Positions 42,412 through 51,048 of a stretch of 64,000 bases of DNA are shown piece by piece. A program made the position numbers and the translations under genes. Where the stretch lies: positions 372,001 through 436,000 of the forward strand of contig JBAOHJ010000002.1 of assembly GCA_037045055.1 (NCBI GenBank). Reading direction: 5' to 3'. Every line of letters begins with the position of its first letter. Within the stretch, counting starts at the first letter, position 1. The notes beneath the pieces are model-generated. The model worked only from the letters and a program-made list of their open reading frames with translations. It was not told the DNA's origin and ran no database searches. The stretch is from Phosphoribacter sp037045055. Its GTDB lineage: Bacteria; Actinomycetota; Actinomycetes; Actinomycetales; Dermatophilaceae.

Positions 42412-42885
42412 AAGCGCGGCGTGCGACGTTGACGGGGTCCGGGCGCGATCCGCGGTACTCAGGGTGCATCGGTGAGCGCGTTCGGCGAGCAGTACCTTTC
42501 GGCGGCTCGTCTCTCCCCATGTCTCCTCTAGGCGGCCGCGTCGCGTGCGGACAGGAAGAGCCACCGAACCGATAGCGGAGCATGAAGAGCCCGGCGGGCG
42601 GCTGGGTCAAGGCTGGCCGTGAGGCCATCCCGGAGGGACGCGGTAGCGGCCTTGACGCGGGCCGCAGCCGGGCCATGCTCCAGCCCCGGTTCGGCGGCTC
42701 GTACCGCGACCCCTCGCGGCGAACGAGCCTGGGAGCGCCAGGCCGTCCGATTTGCGCAGATGCCTTTGGGGAGGATGGCGCGAGTGGGACTGTATGGCGA
42801 TAGACACCCCAGGGTCAAGGGAGTTTCCGTGGCCGGCAATCGTTGGGCTGTTAAGGTCCAAGGGACTGCGAGGAGGGATGCGACC

Positions 42886-43707
42886 GTGGCGCCGGATGAC
42901 GACTTGATCGCTCACTTTGATGAGGCGCCCGTCGTCGAGGTGGTCGTGGGCATCACACTGGACCCATGCGGGCCTGCTGCCGGGCCGTTGATGTCGGCTT
43001 TCTGGAAAGAACACCTGCGGGAGGCGTTTCCGATAGTTGAGGTGCAGCCTCCTTACTCGCCGCCAGTTGAGGAATTCGGTCGATCTCAACCACCCCTAAT
43101 GCAGGTTCAGCTCGGAGTCGGATTCAGCGATTCCCGTTTGTTCGCTCTCTCCAAGGATCGGCAGGAACTGATTCAGCTGCAGCCGGGGTGGTTTGCTTGC
43201 AACTGGAGAAAAGCCAATCCAGGGGATGATTACGACCACTGGCCACGCCGTCGCGGCGTGTTTGACGGCTGGCATAGCCTCTTAGCTAAGTACATGGCCC
43301 GGGAATCCGGAGTCACGCCCGCGGTGCGCCAATGTGAGGTCACCTACGTCAATCACATCACCCCTAACAATGAGTGGTCGGATCACTCGGACTTCGGGAG
43401 GATATTCACTGCAACGTTGGGCGCCGGAGCGTCCGAAAGGCTGGAAAGCCTCAGCGTGCAGGCACAGTCAACTCTCGTAAGTGAGCAGGGCGCGCCAATA
43501 GGCCGGCTGTATGTCAAAATCATTCCTGGCTTTGCTCGTGACGGGACGACGCCGATTTATGTCCTTGAGTTGACCGCGCGGGGCATGTTGACGGGTCTCA
43601 GCGAGGGTACAGGGTTTTTGGACGCGGGCAGGGAAGCTATTGTGGCGACTTTCATAAGCTTGACGACCCCTGCCATGCACGCGGAATGGAAGAGGCGAGA
43701 AGGATGA
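42886..43707 (+). CDS. TIGR04255-like family protein, first gene of the island cassette
   Basis: 273 residues from GTG at 42886, chosen because GAGGAGGG stands just upstream; the usual TIGR04255 length is about 260-270. The family pattern is visible: HFDEAPVVEVVVGI at the start, LMSAFWKEHLREAFP, LIQLQPGWFACNWRK, DHWPRRRGVFDGWHSLLAKY, CEVTYVNHITPNNEW and LYVKIIPGF. This family is sporadically spread in genomes and has no known function; no membrane or export signal. Its stop overlaps the next start by ATGA. Confidence 0.78.
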   Translation: MAPDDDLIAHFDEAPVVEVVVGITLDPCGPAAGPLMSAFWKEHLREAFPIVEVQPPYSPPVEEFGRSQPPLMQVQLGVGFSDSRLFALSKDRQELIQLQPGWFACNWRKANPGDDYDHWPRRRGVFDGWHSLLAKYMARESGVTPAVRQCEVTYVNHITPNNEWSDHSDFGRIFTATLGAGASERLESLSVQAQSTLVSEQGAPIGRLYVKIIPGFARDGTTPIYVLELTARGMLTGLSEGTGFLDAGREAIVATFISLTTPAMHAEWKRREG

Positions 43708-44234
43708 CAATGCAGACCTTAAGATCCGTCCCGTCGTCTGTGGATCCAAGCGTCTCTGGGGACGAGGTGTTCCGCGCATTCGTGGCGCAGCCCGTTGCAT
43801 CTACCGCAGCGATCAGCAACAAGGGAATATGGGTCAACGTCCAATCCTCAACCCAATGGGGTCCTCAACCCAACTGGATCAGTGCGGTTTTCCGCCGAGT
43901 TGGGGAGCTGCTAGGCCACGACGAGAACTGGGACTCATATGGCGGCAAGGGACTCCAACACGCCGCAATCATTGGACTCGTGACCACGCTGGCCGAGTTC
44001 AACTATTGGGTGCAGTCCCCTCCGCGCGTGTCCTTGCGCGCCGACGGGGGTCTTGTGTGCGCATGGTCGACCTCCGACTACACGCTCGAACTCGATGCCT
44101 TACCCGATGGACGATTGACTGCATACTTCGTGGACTCTGTTGGCCAGGAATGGGAGGAGCCGCTCGAAAACTGTGGGGATCGCGTGGCAAAGTGGCTATG
44201 GTTTTCGAGCGCGCCCCAGATCTGCGATGTGTGA
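43704..44234 (+). CDS. Uncharacterised 'WDSYG' protein, second gene of the island cassette
   Basis: 176 residues. Not an assigned family that I can name. Visible features: LLGHDENWDSYGGKGLQHAAIIGLV, then PPRVSLRADGGLVCAW and YTLELDALPDGRLTAYFVD. The motif NWDSYG followed by an Ala-rich helix and a P...DGG...W....LEL...DG..... core recurs in many small proteins of mobile DNA. Starts at 43704 by overlap with the TIGR04255-like gene and overlaps the next ATG by 8 nt, so all three are translationally coupled. Confidence 0.7.
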   Translation: MTMQTLRSVPSSVDPSVSGDEVFRAFVAQPVASTAAISNKGIWVNVQSSTQWGPQPNWISAVFRRVGELLGHDENWDSYGGKGLQHAAIIGLVTTLAEFNYWVQSPPRVSLRADGGLVCAWSTSDYTLELDALPDGRLTAYFVDSVGQEWEEPLENCGDRVAKWLWFSSAPQICDV

Positions 44235-44704
44235 CGAATGCCGCAGGCTTGTCGATGACCCGCTAGACATCCCCGACGAGACTCTTCTGTATCGAAGAGT
44301 GCACTGGGACCAGCTGGGGGGTCGTAAAGTATACGCCTCCGGCGAGACCGCGAAGCTTTCAGGCAACGCGTTCAGTGACTATAGTTCAGACCGGGCGCAC
44401 CTTCATGGGCGGTGGTCCTTGTATGTCGATCGGAATTGAGCCCACCATGCGCGCAAGAGGATCGGACGCGATCGAATTCAGTAGGGATACAGAGATCTAC
44501 GGCGTTGCTGCAGTAAGGGCGGGCGATCTTCGATCGTTAAGTCGGAAGAATGGGGAACCGTGCCCGCACGGGGTCATGGCGGACCCTACTCCTGAGGAGC
44601 CGTGGCACGGAGTGACGTTCAAGACGTCTGGGAAGCCACGAATCAAGGGCGAGAGGGAAGCAATAGCGGACAGGGCATTCTGGGTGATACCGCTTATTGG
44701 TTAG
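44227..44704 (+). pseudogene. Third gene of the island cassette, frameshifted
   Basis: From ATG 44227 the reading gives CDECRRLVDD, LYRRVHWDQLGG and SGNAFSDYS, then ends at 44439. The other frame continues as CMSIGIEPTM, YGVAAVRAGDLRSL, GVMADPTPEEPWHGVTFKTSG and ADRAFWVIPLIG up to 44704. Read together (~159 aa) these form one protein with the order RRV-HWD, S-AF-D, MSI-EP, HG-VF-K, W-IP that I associate with a small unnamed family. The frameshift falls near 44370-44420. It may be real or a sequencing error. Confidence 0.55.
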
Positions 44705-44883
44705 CTATTCACGAGCCAGTTGGCCTCCAAATAGAGTCATCGCTAGGACATGCGCAAGACGGCGGCCGGCGACCTAATGGGGTGGAACACGGGGTTTGAG
44801 CGGTCTCGGTCGGCCAACATTACTGGCGGTGGTCCGGTCGAACGACCCGAAATGGGCCGAGTACCTGGCGTAATGATTCCTCG

Positions 44884-45345
44884 GTGAAGGTACTTGCCCA
44901 TTCCGCCCCGAGCCCTAACCGGCCGTCGGTTGGTGGGTATCGGGATCGGAACAACGTGAGGGCGGCCTTTCGGCAAGTTCGCGCGGGCACGGGTTCCGAG
45001 TGGGTCAAGCCGCACACCTACCGCAAGACAGTGGCGACCGTCCTCGATGAGTCTGGGGCCTCGGCCCGGATGATCGCCGACCAGCTCGGGCATTCGAGGA
45101 TTTCGATGACCCAGGACGTGTACATGGGTCGGCGCTCGACTCCTTCGACCTGGATCGGCGGGCGCCCTCGGGGACGGACGGTCACGGCGCGCCTCGATGA
45201 GCGCATGCATCTTCCACCGTCTCTTCCGAGCGGCGTCCAGGACGCCGCCGGTGAGCGGACTAGTCCATTGACCTGCGTGTTTGTGGGCCCCGTGGGACTC
45301 GAACCCACAACCTACGGATTAAAAGTCCGCAGCTCTGCCGATTGA
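44884..45345 (+). pseudogene. Tyrosine recombinase remnant of the tRNA-Lys island
   Basis: The reading carries only the last part of a catalytic domain: WVKPHTYRKTVATVLDESG (His-x-x-Arg), MIADQLGHSRISMTQDVYMGRRS (LGH and the Tyr). The N-terminal domain and the first Arg box are missing and 44705-44883 shows nothing that replaces them. It reads into the tRNA repeat, as usual for integrases next to their site. Confidence 0.8.
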
Positions 45346-45356
45346 GCTAGAGGCCC
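45284..45356 (-). tRNA. tRNA-Lys (TTT)
   Basis: Minus-strand cloverleaf: acceptor GGGCCTC pairing with GGGGCCC, TA at 8-9, GCTC, anticodon loop CTTTTAA (TTT), T-arm GTGGGTTCGAGTCCCAC. CCA is not encoded. Its 3' portion is the right attachment repeat of the small island. Confidence 0.95.
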
Positions 45357-45480
45357 CGAGCCGGGCGCGGGTGCGACGCGACGCCGGTCGGCACGAGGCT
45401 AGCGCCCCCGGTGCGACGTCGCGCACGACGCTTCGGCACGCGCCCGCCCGCCCGTCGGTCGATCTGGCGCACATGAGGGC

Positions 45481-45551
45481 CGCGGCATACCGGAATGCGG
45501 ACCTTCCCGAGGCGGCTGCGCGGGTTAGGGTGCCAGGACCGGTATGCCGCG
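45481..45551. repeat. Inverted pair of GTATGCCG motifs upstream of the 45576 gene
   Basis: CGCGGCATACCGG (45481-45493) and CCGGTATGCCGCG (45539-45551) form a perfect 13-bp inverted repeat around a 45-nt loop, just upstream of the next gene. The second copy lies 11 nt before that gene's GAGGAGG. Confidence 0.75.
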
Positions 45552-45575
45552 CGCGCCCCGAGAGGAGGCCACCCC

Positions 45576-46181
45576 ATGAACGACCCGGTGCGGCCTCGTC
45601 GGCCCCTGTACCTCGGGCCGCAGGACCTCGAGGCGCGCGGGGGCCTGGTCGATCCGGTGCGCGAGATCGAGGCCGCACACGAGAGCGCGGCGGTCCTGGT
45701 GCGCTCCGGGCGGGCCGGCGACGACCCCCAGCTCACCCACCGACTCGTCGGCATCGTCGACGAGCTGGGCCTGGCCACCGTCGCACGTCTGTGGGCCGAG
45801 CGCCCGGCCCGCAGCCTGCCGGGAGCCCTCTGGCGCCTTTACGCCCTGCGCGAGTGGGTGCACCTAGACCCCGCACTCGCCAGCCGCGAATATGCCGCCG
45901 GGGTGAAGTTCGCCGGGGTCGAGCACGTCGTGGCCGGGGCCGCCGAGCCGCCCGGCCCCGACCAGCTGATCGCCCTCGTCGACGCCGTGCTGCACGGGGT
46001 GTTCGACGGGGATCTGGCCGTCGCGCTGCAGCGGGCCGCGTCGTTCTGCCGGGTGGTGTCCGCCGGGCGCGCCGAGGTGGGCGAGGGGGAGCGCTCGGCG
46101 CTGGGCGCCGCCGCGCTGCTGGCAACGGCCACCGACCTCGACGCCGCGGCCGGTCTCTGGCGCCGCGGCGATCTGGTCTGA
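45576..46181 (+). CDS. Conserved actinobacterial protein of unknown function
   Basis: 201 residues, all-helical, not an assigned family that I can name. LYLGPQDLEARGGLVDPVREIEAAHESAAVL, then PGALWRLYALREWVHLDPALASREYAAGVKF and LIALVDAVLHGVFDGDLAVALQRAASFCRVV. The pattern recurs in actinobacteria as a conserved hypothetical. GAGGAGG stands 8 nt before the ATG. No signal peptide or membrane helix. Confidence 0.6.
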   Translation: MNDPVRPRRPLYLGPQDLEARGGLVDPVREIEAAHESAAVLVRSGRAGDDPQLTHRLVGIVDELGLATVARLWAERPARSLPGALWRLYALREWVHLDPALASREYAAGVKFAGVEHVVAGAAEPPGPDQLIALVDAVLHGVFDGDLAVALQRAASFCRVVSAGRAEVGEGERSALGAAALLATATDLDAAAGLWRRGDLV

Positions 46182-46189
46182 GCGCTGAC

Positions 46190-46246
46190 CGCCTCACCTG
46201 CGCGCGAACGCCTCACCTACGCGCGCACGCCTCACCTACGCGCGAA
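46190..46246. repeat. Three 19-bp tandem repeats
   Basis: CGCCTCACCTRCGCGCGMA is repeated three times head to tail with an exact 19-bp period (46190, 46209 and 46228). It lies right after the preceding gene. The rest of the gap to 46492 (~311 bp) shows no clear feature. Confidence 0.75.
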
Positions 46247-46492
46247 GCGCAGGGGTGCGGGTAGGCTGTCCCGGTTGCGTCGGGCCGCGGCACCCCCGGG
46301 CTCCACTGATAGCCGCTGCGAGCGGCCACGCGCCGTGAGGCGCGCCCGGCCCGACGCGACCATCTCCCGTAGCGCTGGAGTGCCGCAGCGCGGTAGCCCC
46401 ACGCCCTGCCGGCGAGTCGACGGACCGTCGCCGACTCGCGGATGCGATCCGTTCCGCCCCTGCGCGGGGACGCCAGGACGTACATTGCTGCC

Positions 46493-46645
46493 ATGCCCAC
46501 CGACGCCGAGCCCGAGCCGACCATCGAGGACACGGCCCTGCTCCAGGAGATCGACCTCGTGGCCGATCTCGTCGTCGCGGCGTCCAACCACCCGGATGAG
46601 CATCTCTCCCAACGGGAGATCGACGAGGCGCTCGGCCTCGACTGA
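46493..46645 (+). CDS. Small acidic conserved protein
   Basis: 50 residues, predicted helical and strongly acidic: PTDAEPEPTIEDTALLQEIDL, then LVVAASNHPDEHLSQREIDEALG. A short conserved actinobacterial protein of unknown role. ATG at 46493; start uncertain. Convergent with mutT1, 30 bp away. Confidence 0.55.
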   Translation: MPTDAEPEPTIEDTALLQEIDLVADLVVAASNHPDEHLSQREIDEALGLD

Positions 46646-46675
46646 CCCTCGCCGCCGCCCCGGGCCCCGCCCCCG

Positions 46676-47686
46676 CTAGAGCCGATGGCGCTCCACGGCG
46701 ACGACGACGGCCCGCTCGCCGACCCCGCTCATGTGGGCGACGAGGACCTCGCCCTTGTCCATCGAGCCGCTGGCTGCGGTCTTCAGCGCCCGAGCCGGGG
46801 CCGGCCCGCCCACCCCCGCTGGCCCGCCCACCCCCGCTGGCGTGTCCACCCCGGCTGCCGACCCGGTCCCCGCCTCGGTGCGCGCGGCGGCATACCGACG
46901 CAGCACGCCGAGGATCGCCGGGAGCACCGGGCCATGGCTGCACACCGCCACCGGCGCACCGTGGTCGACGAGCGTGCGCACGACCCGCTCCACCGGTCGC
47001 TTGCCCTTGGCGGCGTATCCCTCCTCGGACAGCGCCCCCCGGGTCTGCAGCGCCACCCCGGTCGTCGCGGCATACCGGGCAACCGTCTGCACGCACCGGC
47101 GCGACGGCGACGTGACGACCTCGAGCACCCCGTAGGCACCGAGCAGGTCCGCCACCACCTCGGCCCGCGCCAGGCCGGGGGCGTCGAGCGGGCGTTTGGG
47201 ATCCGGTCGGCGCCAGCTGCCGCGGGCGACCGCGTGGGCGTGCCGCACCACCGCCAGCGGCCAGGTGTCCAGGCGCCCCGACTGGTCTGAGCGCAGCACG
47301 GCCCGCAACTGCTCGCGGTCGTGGGCGTAGTCGAGCCGGTCGTGGGCCCGACCGACGTCGAGCCAGGCCACCGCGTCGATCTCGTTGACCAGCTCGCCGC
47401 CGCCGCCGGTGACGGCCGCCGCCCAGTAGCGGACCTGCTTGGTCGCCGGCGCGCCGTCGCGATCCAGGACCCGGTATGCCGTCCCGGGCAGGGGGGTGCC
47501 CAGGCGCACCCGCAGGCCGGTCTCCTCGAAGGTCTCGCGGACTGCGGCCACCGGCCACTGCTCGGCCGGGTCGAGCTTGCCCTTGGCCCATGACCAGTCG
47601 TCGTACTTGGGGCGGTGGACCAGGGCGACCTGCAGGACGCCGTCGCGACGACGCCACGGCACGGTGCCGGCGGCGGGGATGGTCAT
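46676..47686 (-). CDS. mutT1: MutT1-like NUDIX hydrolase with histidine-phosphatase domain
   Basis: 336 residues. Residues ~1-150 are a NUDIX domain (GKLDPAEQWPVAAVRETFEETG, a full Nudix box). A histidine phosphatase domain follows (VVRHAHAVARG; catalytic His near residue 160; SPSRRCVQTVA; CSHGPVLP). This fusion is that of mycobacterial MutT1, which removes 8-oxo-dGTP and diadenosine polyphosphates. The Thr/Gly/Pro linker near residue 290 holds a repeated GVGGPA. It begins 8 nt after ppk, as in mycobacteria. Confidence 0.92.
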   Translation of the reverse strand: MTIPAAGTVPWRRRDGVLQVALVHRPKYDDWSWAKGKLDPAEQWPVAAVRETFEETGLRVRLGTPLPGTAYRVLDRDGAPATKQVRYWAAAVTGGGGELVNEIDAVAWLDVGRAHDRLDYAHDREQLRAVLRSDQSGRLDTWPLAVVRHAHAVARGSWRRPDPKRPLDAPGLARAEVVADLLGAYGVLEVVTSPSRRCVQTVARYAATTGVALQTRGALSEEGYAAKGKRPVERVVRTLVDHGAPVAVCSHGPVLPAILGVLRRYAAARTEAGTGSAAGVDTPAGVGGPAGVGGPAPARALKTAASGSMDKGEVLVAHMSGVGERAVVVAVERHRL

Positions 47687-47694
47687 GGACAGGG

Positions 47695-49989
47695 TTACCG
47701 GCGGCGCACCCGGGCTCGCCGCTTGGCGTGGTAGTCGCGCATGGCGTTCTGCGCGTCGAGCAGCGGCGTGCCGTCGGTGCCGCGGTGCACCCGGGTCCAC
47801 GACCCGTCGGCGTCCAGGCACCAGCGCGAGGTCTTCATCGACATGCCCACGTCGAGCAGGCGGGTCAGCTCGGCGACGTGGCCGGGCTCGCGCACGAGCA
47901 GCAGCGCCTCCACGCGGCGGTCGAGGTTGCGGTGCATCATGTCGGCGCTGCCGATGTAGACCCGCGGCTCGCCGCCGCCGCCGAACCAGTAAATCCGGGA
48001 GTGCTCCAGGAAGCGCCCGAGCGTGGAGCGCACCCGGATCGTCTCGCTCAGGCCGGGGACGCCCGGGCGCAGCGCGCAGATCCCGCGGACCCAGATGTCG
48101 ACGGGGACCCCGGCCTGGGACGCGCGGTAGAGGGCGTCGATGAGCCGTTCGTCGACGATGGAGTTCATCTTCAGGCGGATCCGCCCGTCGCCGTGCGCCT
48201 TCTGCCGGTCGATCTCGGCGTCGATCTGGTCGATGAGGCCGCTGCGCACGGTGCGCGGGGCGACGAGCAGCCGGCGGAAGCGGGTGCGCGGGGCGATCCC
48301 GGAGAGCTGGTTGAACAGCCGGGAGAGATCCTCGCCGACCTGCGGGTCACAGGTGAGCACGCCGAGGTCTTCGTACATCCGGGCGGTCTTGGGGTTGTAG
48401 TTGCCGGTGCCGATGTGGCAGTAGCGCACCAGGCCCTCGGACTCCTGGCGCACCACGAGGCACAGCTTCGCGTGGGTCTTGAGCCCGACGATGCCGTAGA
48501 CCACGTGGACCCCGGCCTGCTCCAGCTTGCGGGCCCAGCTGATGTTGTTGACCTCGTCGAACCGGGCCTTGATCTCCACGACGGCCAGCACCTGCTTGCC
48601 GGCCTCGGCAGCGTCGATGAGCGCGTCGATGATCGGCGAGTCGCCGGAGGTGCGGTAGAGGGTCTGCTTGATCGCCAGCACCCGCGGGTCGGCCGCGGCC
48701 TGCTCGATGAACGCCTGCACCGACGTGGAGAACGAGTCGTAGGGGTGGTGCAGCAGGACGTCCTTGCGGCGCACCGCGGCGAAGATGTCGCCCTGCGAGG
48801 AGCGCTCCGCCGGCGCGAGATCCGGCTGGGTCTGCGGGACGAACGGCGGGTCCTTGAGCTCGGAGCGGTCCAGGTCGGCGATGCGGAACAGCCCGCGCAG
48901 GTCCAGCGGCCGGGGCAGGCGGAACACCTCGGCCTGGGTGACCCCTAGCTCGCGGACCAGCAGCTCCAGGACGTGCTCGTCGATGTCCTCCTCGACCTCC
49001 AGGCGCACCGGCGGGCCGAACCTGCGCCGGGTGAGCTCCTTCTCCAGAGCGGTGAGCAGGTTCTCGGCGTCGTCCTCCTCGACCTCGAGGTCCTCGTTGC
49101 GGGTCACCCGGAAGCTGTAGTGCTCGCGGACCTCCATGCCGGTGAACAGCTGGTCCAGATGGGCCGCGATGAGGTCCTCCAGCGGCACGAACCGCTCCTG
49201 CGGAGCACCCTCGGCACCGGGCTCGGCGTCCTCGACGCGCAGGAACCGCGGCAGCGACGGGGGGACCTTGACTCGGGCGAAGTGCTCGGTGCCGGTGTTG
49301 GGGTTGACCAGGACGACGGCGAGGTTGAGCGAGAGCCCCGAGATATAGGGGAACGGGTGGGCCGGGTCGACGGCCAGCGGCGTGAGCACCGGGAAGATCT
49401 GCTCCCGGAACAGCCCGTGCAGCGGCCCCTGCTCGCGCTCCGTCAGGTCGTCCCAACTGACGATGCCGATGCCCTTCTCGGCCAACGCCGGGCGCACCTG
49501 GTCCCAGAACACCCAGGCCTGCAGTCGCATCAACTCGGCCGAGGAGGTGAGGATGCGCTCGAGCAGGTCGCGCGGCTCCAGCCCGGCCGCCGAGCGCACC
49601 GCCAGACCGGTGGCGATCCGTCGCTTGAGCCCCGCCACGCGGACCATGAAGAACTCGTCGAGGTTGTTCGAGAAGATCGCGAGGAACTTGGCCCGCTCCA
49701 GCAGCGGCATCTCCTCGTCCATGGCCAACTGGACCACCCGCTCGTTGAACTGCAGCCAGGAGATCTCCCGCTCGAGGTAGCGGCTCTCGGCCGCGGCGGT
49801 GGCCTCGGGACCGGCGACGAACCGCCCGTCGGCGCCGCGCGACGGGCCCCGACCCCCCACCCGCGCCAAGGCGATCGGCGTGGCGGACGTCGGCGGTGTC
49901 GGCGCCGGCACCGGTCGGGAGGTGCCGAGCACGTCGGCCCTGTCACCGTCGTACTCCGGCCCGACCCCGGCGCCGATGCTCGCAGTCAT
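47695..49989 (-). CDS. ppk: Polyphosphate kinase 1
   Basis: 764 residues. PPK1: SRYLEREISWLQFNERV at the start of the core, HHPYDSFSTSVQAFIEQAA with IKQTLYRTSGDSPII, the phosphorylated His in GLKTHAKLCLVVR/YCHIGTGNYNPKTARMYED, and YIGSADMMHRNLDRRVE. Forms polyphosphate from ATP reversibly, for phosphate storage and stress. The ~50-residue N-terminal extension is low-complexity. Starts 4 nt after mshD; mutT1 follows 8 nt later, so one operon. Confidence 0.97.
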   Translation of the reverse strand: MTASIGAGVGPEYDGDRADVLGTSRPVPAPTPPTSATPIALARVGGRGPSRGADGRFVAGPEATAAAESRYLEREISWLQFNERVVQLAMDEEMPLLERAKFLAIFSNNLDEFFMVRVAGLKRRIATGLAVRSAAGLEPRDLLERILTSSAELMRLQAWVFWDQVRPALAEKGIGIVSWDDLTEREQGPLHGLFREQIFPVLTPLAVDPAHPFPYISGLSLNLAVVLVNPNTGTEHFARVKVPPSLPRFLRVEDAEPGAEGAPQERFVPLEDLIAAHLDQLFTGMEVREHYSFRVTRNEDLEVEEDDAENLLTALEKELTRRRFGPPVRLEVEEDIDEHVLELLVRELGVTQAEVFRLPRPLDLRGLFRIADLDRSELKDPPFVPQTQPDLAPAERSSQGDIFAAVRRKDVLLHHPYDSFSTSVQAFIEQAAADPRVLAIKQTLYRTSGDSPIIDALIDAAEAGKQVLAVVEIKARFDEVNNISWARKLEQAGVHVVYGIVGLKTHAKLCLVVRQESEGLVRYCHIGTGNYNPKTARMYEDLGVLTCDPQVGEDLSRLFNQLSGIAPRTRFRRLLVAPRTVRSGLIDQIDAEIDRQKAHGDGRIRLKMNSIVDERLIDALYRASQAGVPVDIWVRGICALRPGVPGLSETIRVRSTLGRFLEHSRIYWFGGGGEPRVYIGSADMMHRNLDRRVEALLLVREPGHVAELTRLLDVGMSMKTSRWCLDADGSWTRVHRGTDGTPLLDAQNAMRDYHAKRRARVRRR

Positions 49990-49993
49990 GGGG

Positions 49994-51013
49994 TCATCGT
50001 CGCACCTTCACAGCCCTCTGCGGGAGGGCCAGCATCCGGTCGACGTGCCGGGTCCGCAGGCCCAGCCCGAGGTAGGTCCGCATCGCGGCGGTGTTGTCGG
50101 CGTCGACGTAGAGCACCGCCTGCTCGCAGCCGCGGGCGCGCAGGTGCCCCAGGCCCAGCCGGGTCACCACCGGCCCGAGCCCCACGCCCTGGTATGCCGG
50201 GTGCACGGCGACGACGTAGACCTCGCCGACCCGCGCCGGCGGCCCGGATCCGGCGTCCGCCGCGCCGGGGTGGGCCGCGTCCCGGGCATCGCCCGGCCGC
50301 TGCCGCAGGGACCGGCCGGCGGCGTCGGGGTCCGGCTCGATCTTCGTCCAATGGAAGGCCGCCACCGCCGGCTCCGTGGGCGTCGGTGGGCCGGCCGCCG
50401 GGCCGGTCGGCGACACGAGCAGGAGCCCGGCGGGGTCGAACCACGGCTGGGCCATCCGCTCGCGCAGGTCGGCGGCGGTGAGCCGCCCCTGCTCCGGGTG
50501 GCCCGCGAAGGCCGCCGCGTTCGTCGCCAGGACGTCCGCGTCGTCGACGCCGGGCCGGAACGCCCGCACCGCGAAACCCCTTGGCATGTCGACCGGTCCG
50601 GCGGGCAGGTCGGCCAGCGAGAGCTCCATGAAGTGCAGCTCCCGGACCGTGCGCAGGTCGAGCGCGGCGGCGAGGGCCCGGGCCGAGGGCAGGTCCCCGT
50701 GGGCCCACAGCCGCGCACCGGGCGGCATCCCGGCGACCAGAGCCCGCCCGAGACCGCGGCGACGGTGGGCCGGGTGGACGACGAGCTCGACGGTCGGCTG
50801 CCCCGGCGCGCCGCGGCCGACCTGGGCGTAGCCGGCGAGCACGGCACCGGCATACCCGAGCAGGTGCGTCGCGCCGGACCCGGCCCGCACGTCGAGGACC
50901 ACCTGCTCGGACAGCGGTGCCACCCCGTCCGCGGACGCCGCCGCCCCTGCCAGCGCGGCGATCGCCCCGCGCTGACGCTCGGTGAGCAGCTCGACGCGCA
51001 GCAGATCGGGCAT
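49994..51013 (-). CDS. mshD: Mycothiol synthase
   Basis: 339 residues with two GNAT domains: N-terminal VELVVHPAHRRRGLGRALVAG and C-terminal VYVVAVHPAYQGVGLGPVVTRLGLGHL plus VLYVDADNTAAMRTYLGLGLR and HVDRMLAL. This is MshD, which acetylates Cys-GlcN-Ins in the last step of mycothiol synthesis. The C-terminal acetyl-CoA loop is intact (GVGLG). It stands next to glnR as in M. tuberculosis and precedes ppk by 4 nt. Confidence 0.93.
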   Translation of the reverse strand: MPDLLRVELLTERQRGAIAALAGAAASADGVAPLSEQVVLDVRAGSGATHLLGYAGAVLAGYAQVGRGAPGQPTVELVVHPAHRRRGLGRALVAGMPPGARLWAHGDLPSARALAAALDLRTVRELHFMELSLADLPAGPVDMPRGFAVRAFRPGVDDADVLATNAAAFAGHPEQGRLTAADLRERMAQPWFDPAGLLLVSPTGPAAGPPTPTEPAVAAFHWTKIEPDPDAAGRSLRQRPGDARDAAHPGAADAGSGPPARVGEVYVVAVHPAYQGVGLGPVVTRLGLGHLRARGCEQAVLYVDADNTAAMRTYLGLGLRTRHVDRMLALPQRAVKVRR

Positions 51014-51048
51014 GCCCGATTCCACCACGGCGGCAGCCGTCCGGGGTG

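Larger units (their letters stand above)
42376..45318. mobile_element. Small genomic island integrated in the 3' end of tRNA-Lys
   Basis: A 36-bp exact direct repeat (42376-42411 and 45283-45318) bounds 2.9 kb. The right copy is part of the intact tRNA-Lys, the left a fragment. Inside are a three-gene cassette (42886-44704), all on the plus strand, and the remnant of a tyrosine recombinase next to the tRNA. No GTATGCCG motif occurs between 42376 and 45480. Base use is visibly A/T-richer than the neighbourhood. Confidence 0.87.

Noticed and set aside
42376..42430. A second tRNA-Lys gene
   Set aside because: Only 36 bp match the real tRNA; no 5' half is present.
46798..46860. A repeat element within mutT1
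   Set aside because: It is an 18-bp duplication encoding a Gly/Pro/Ala linker, normal for low-complexity linkers in high-GC genes.
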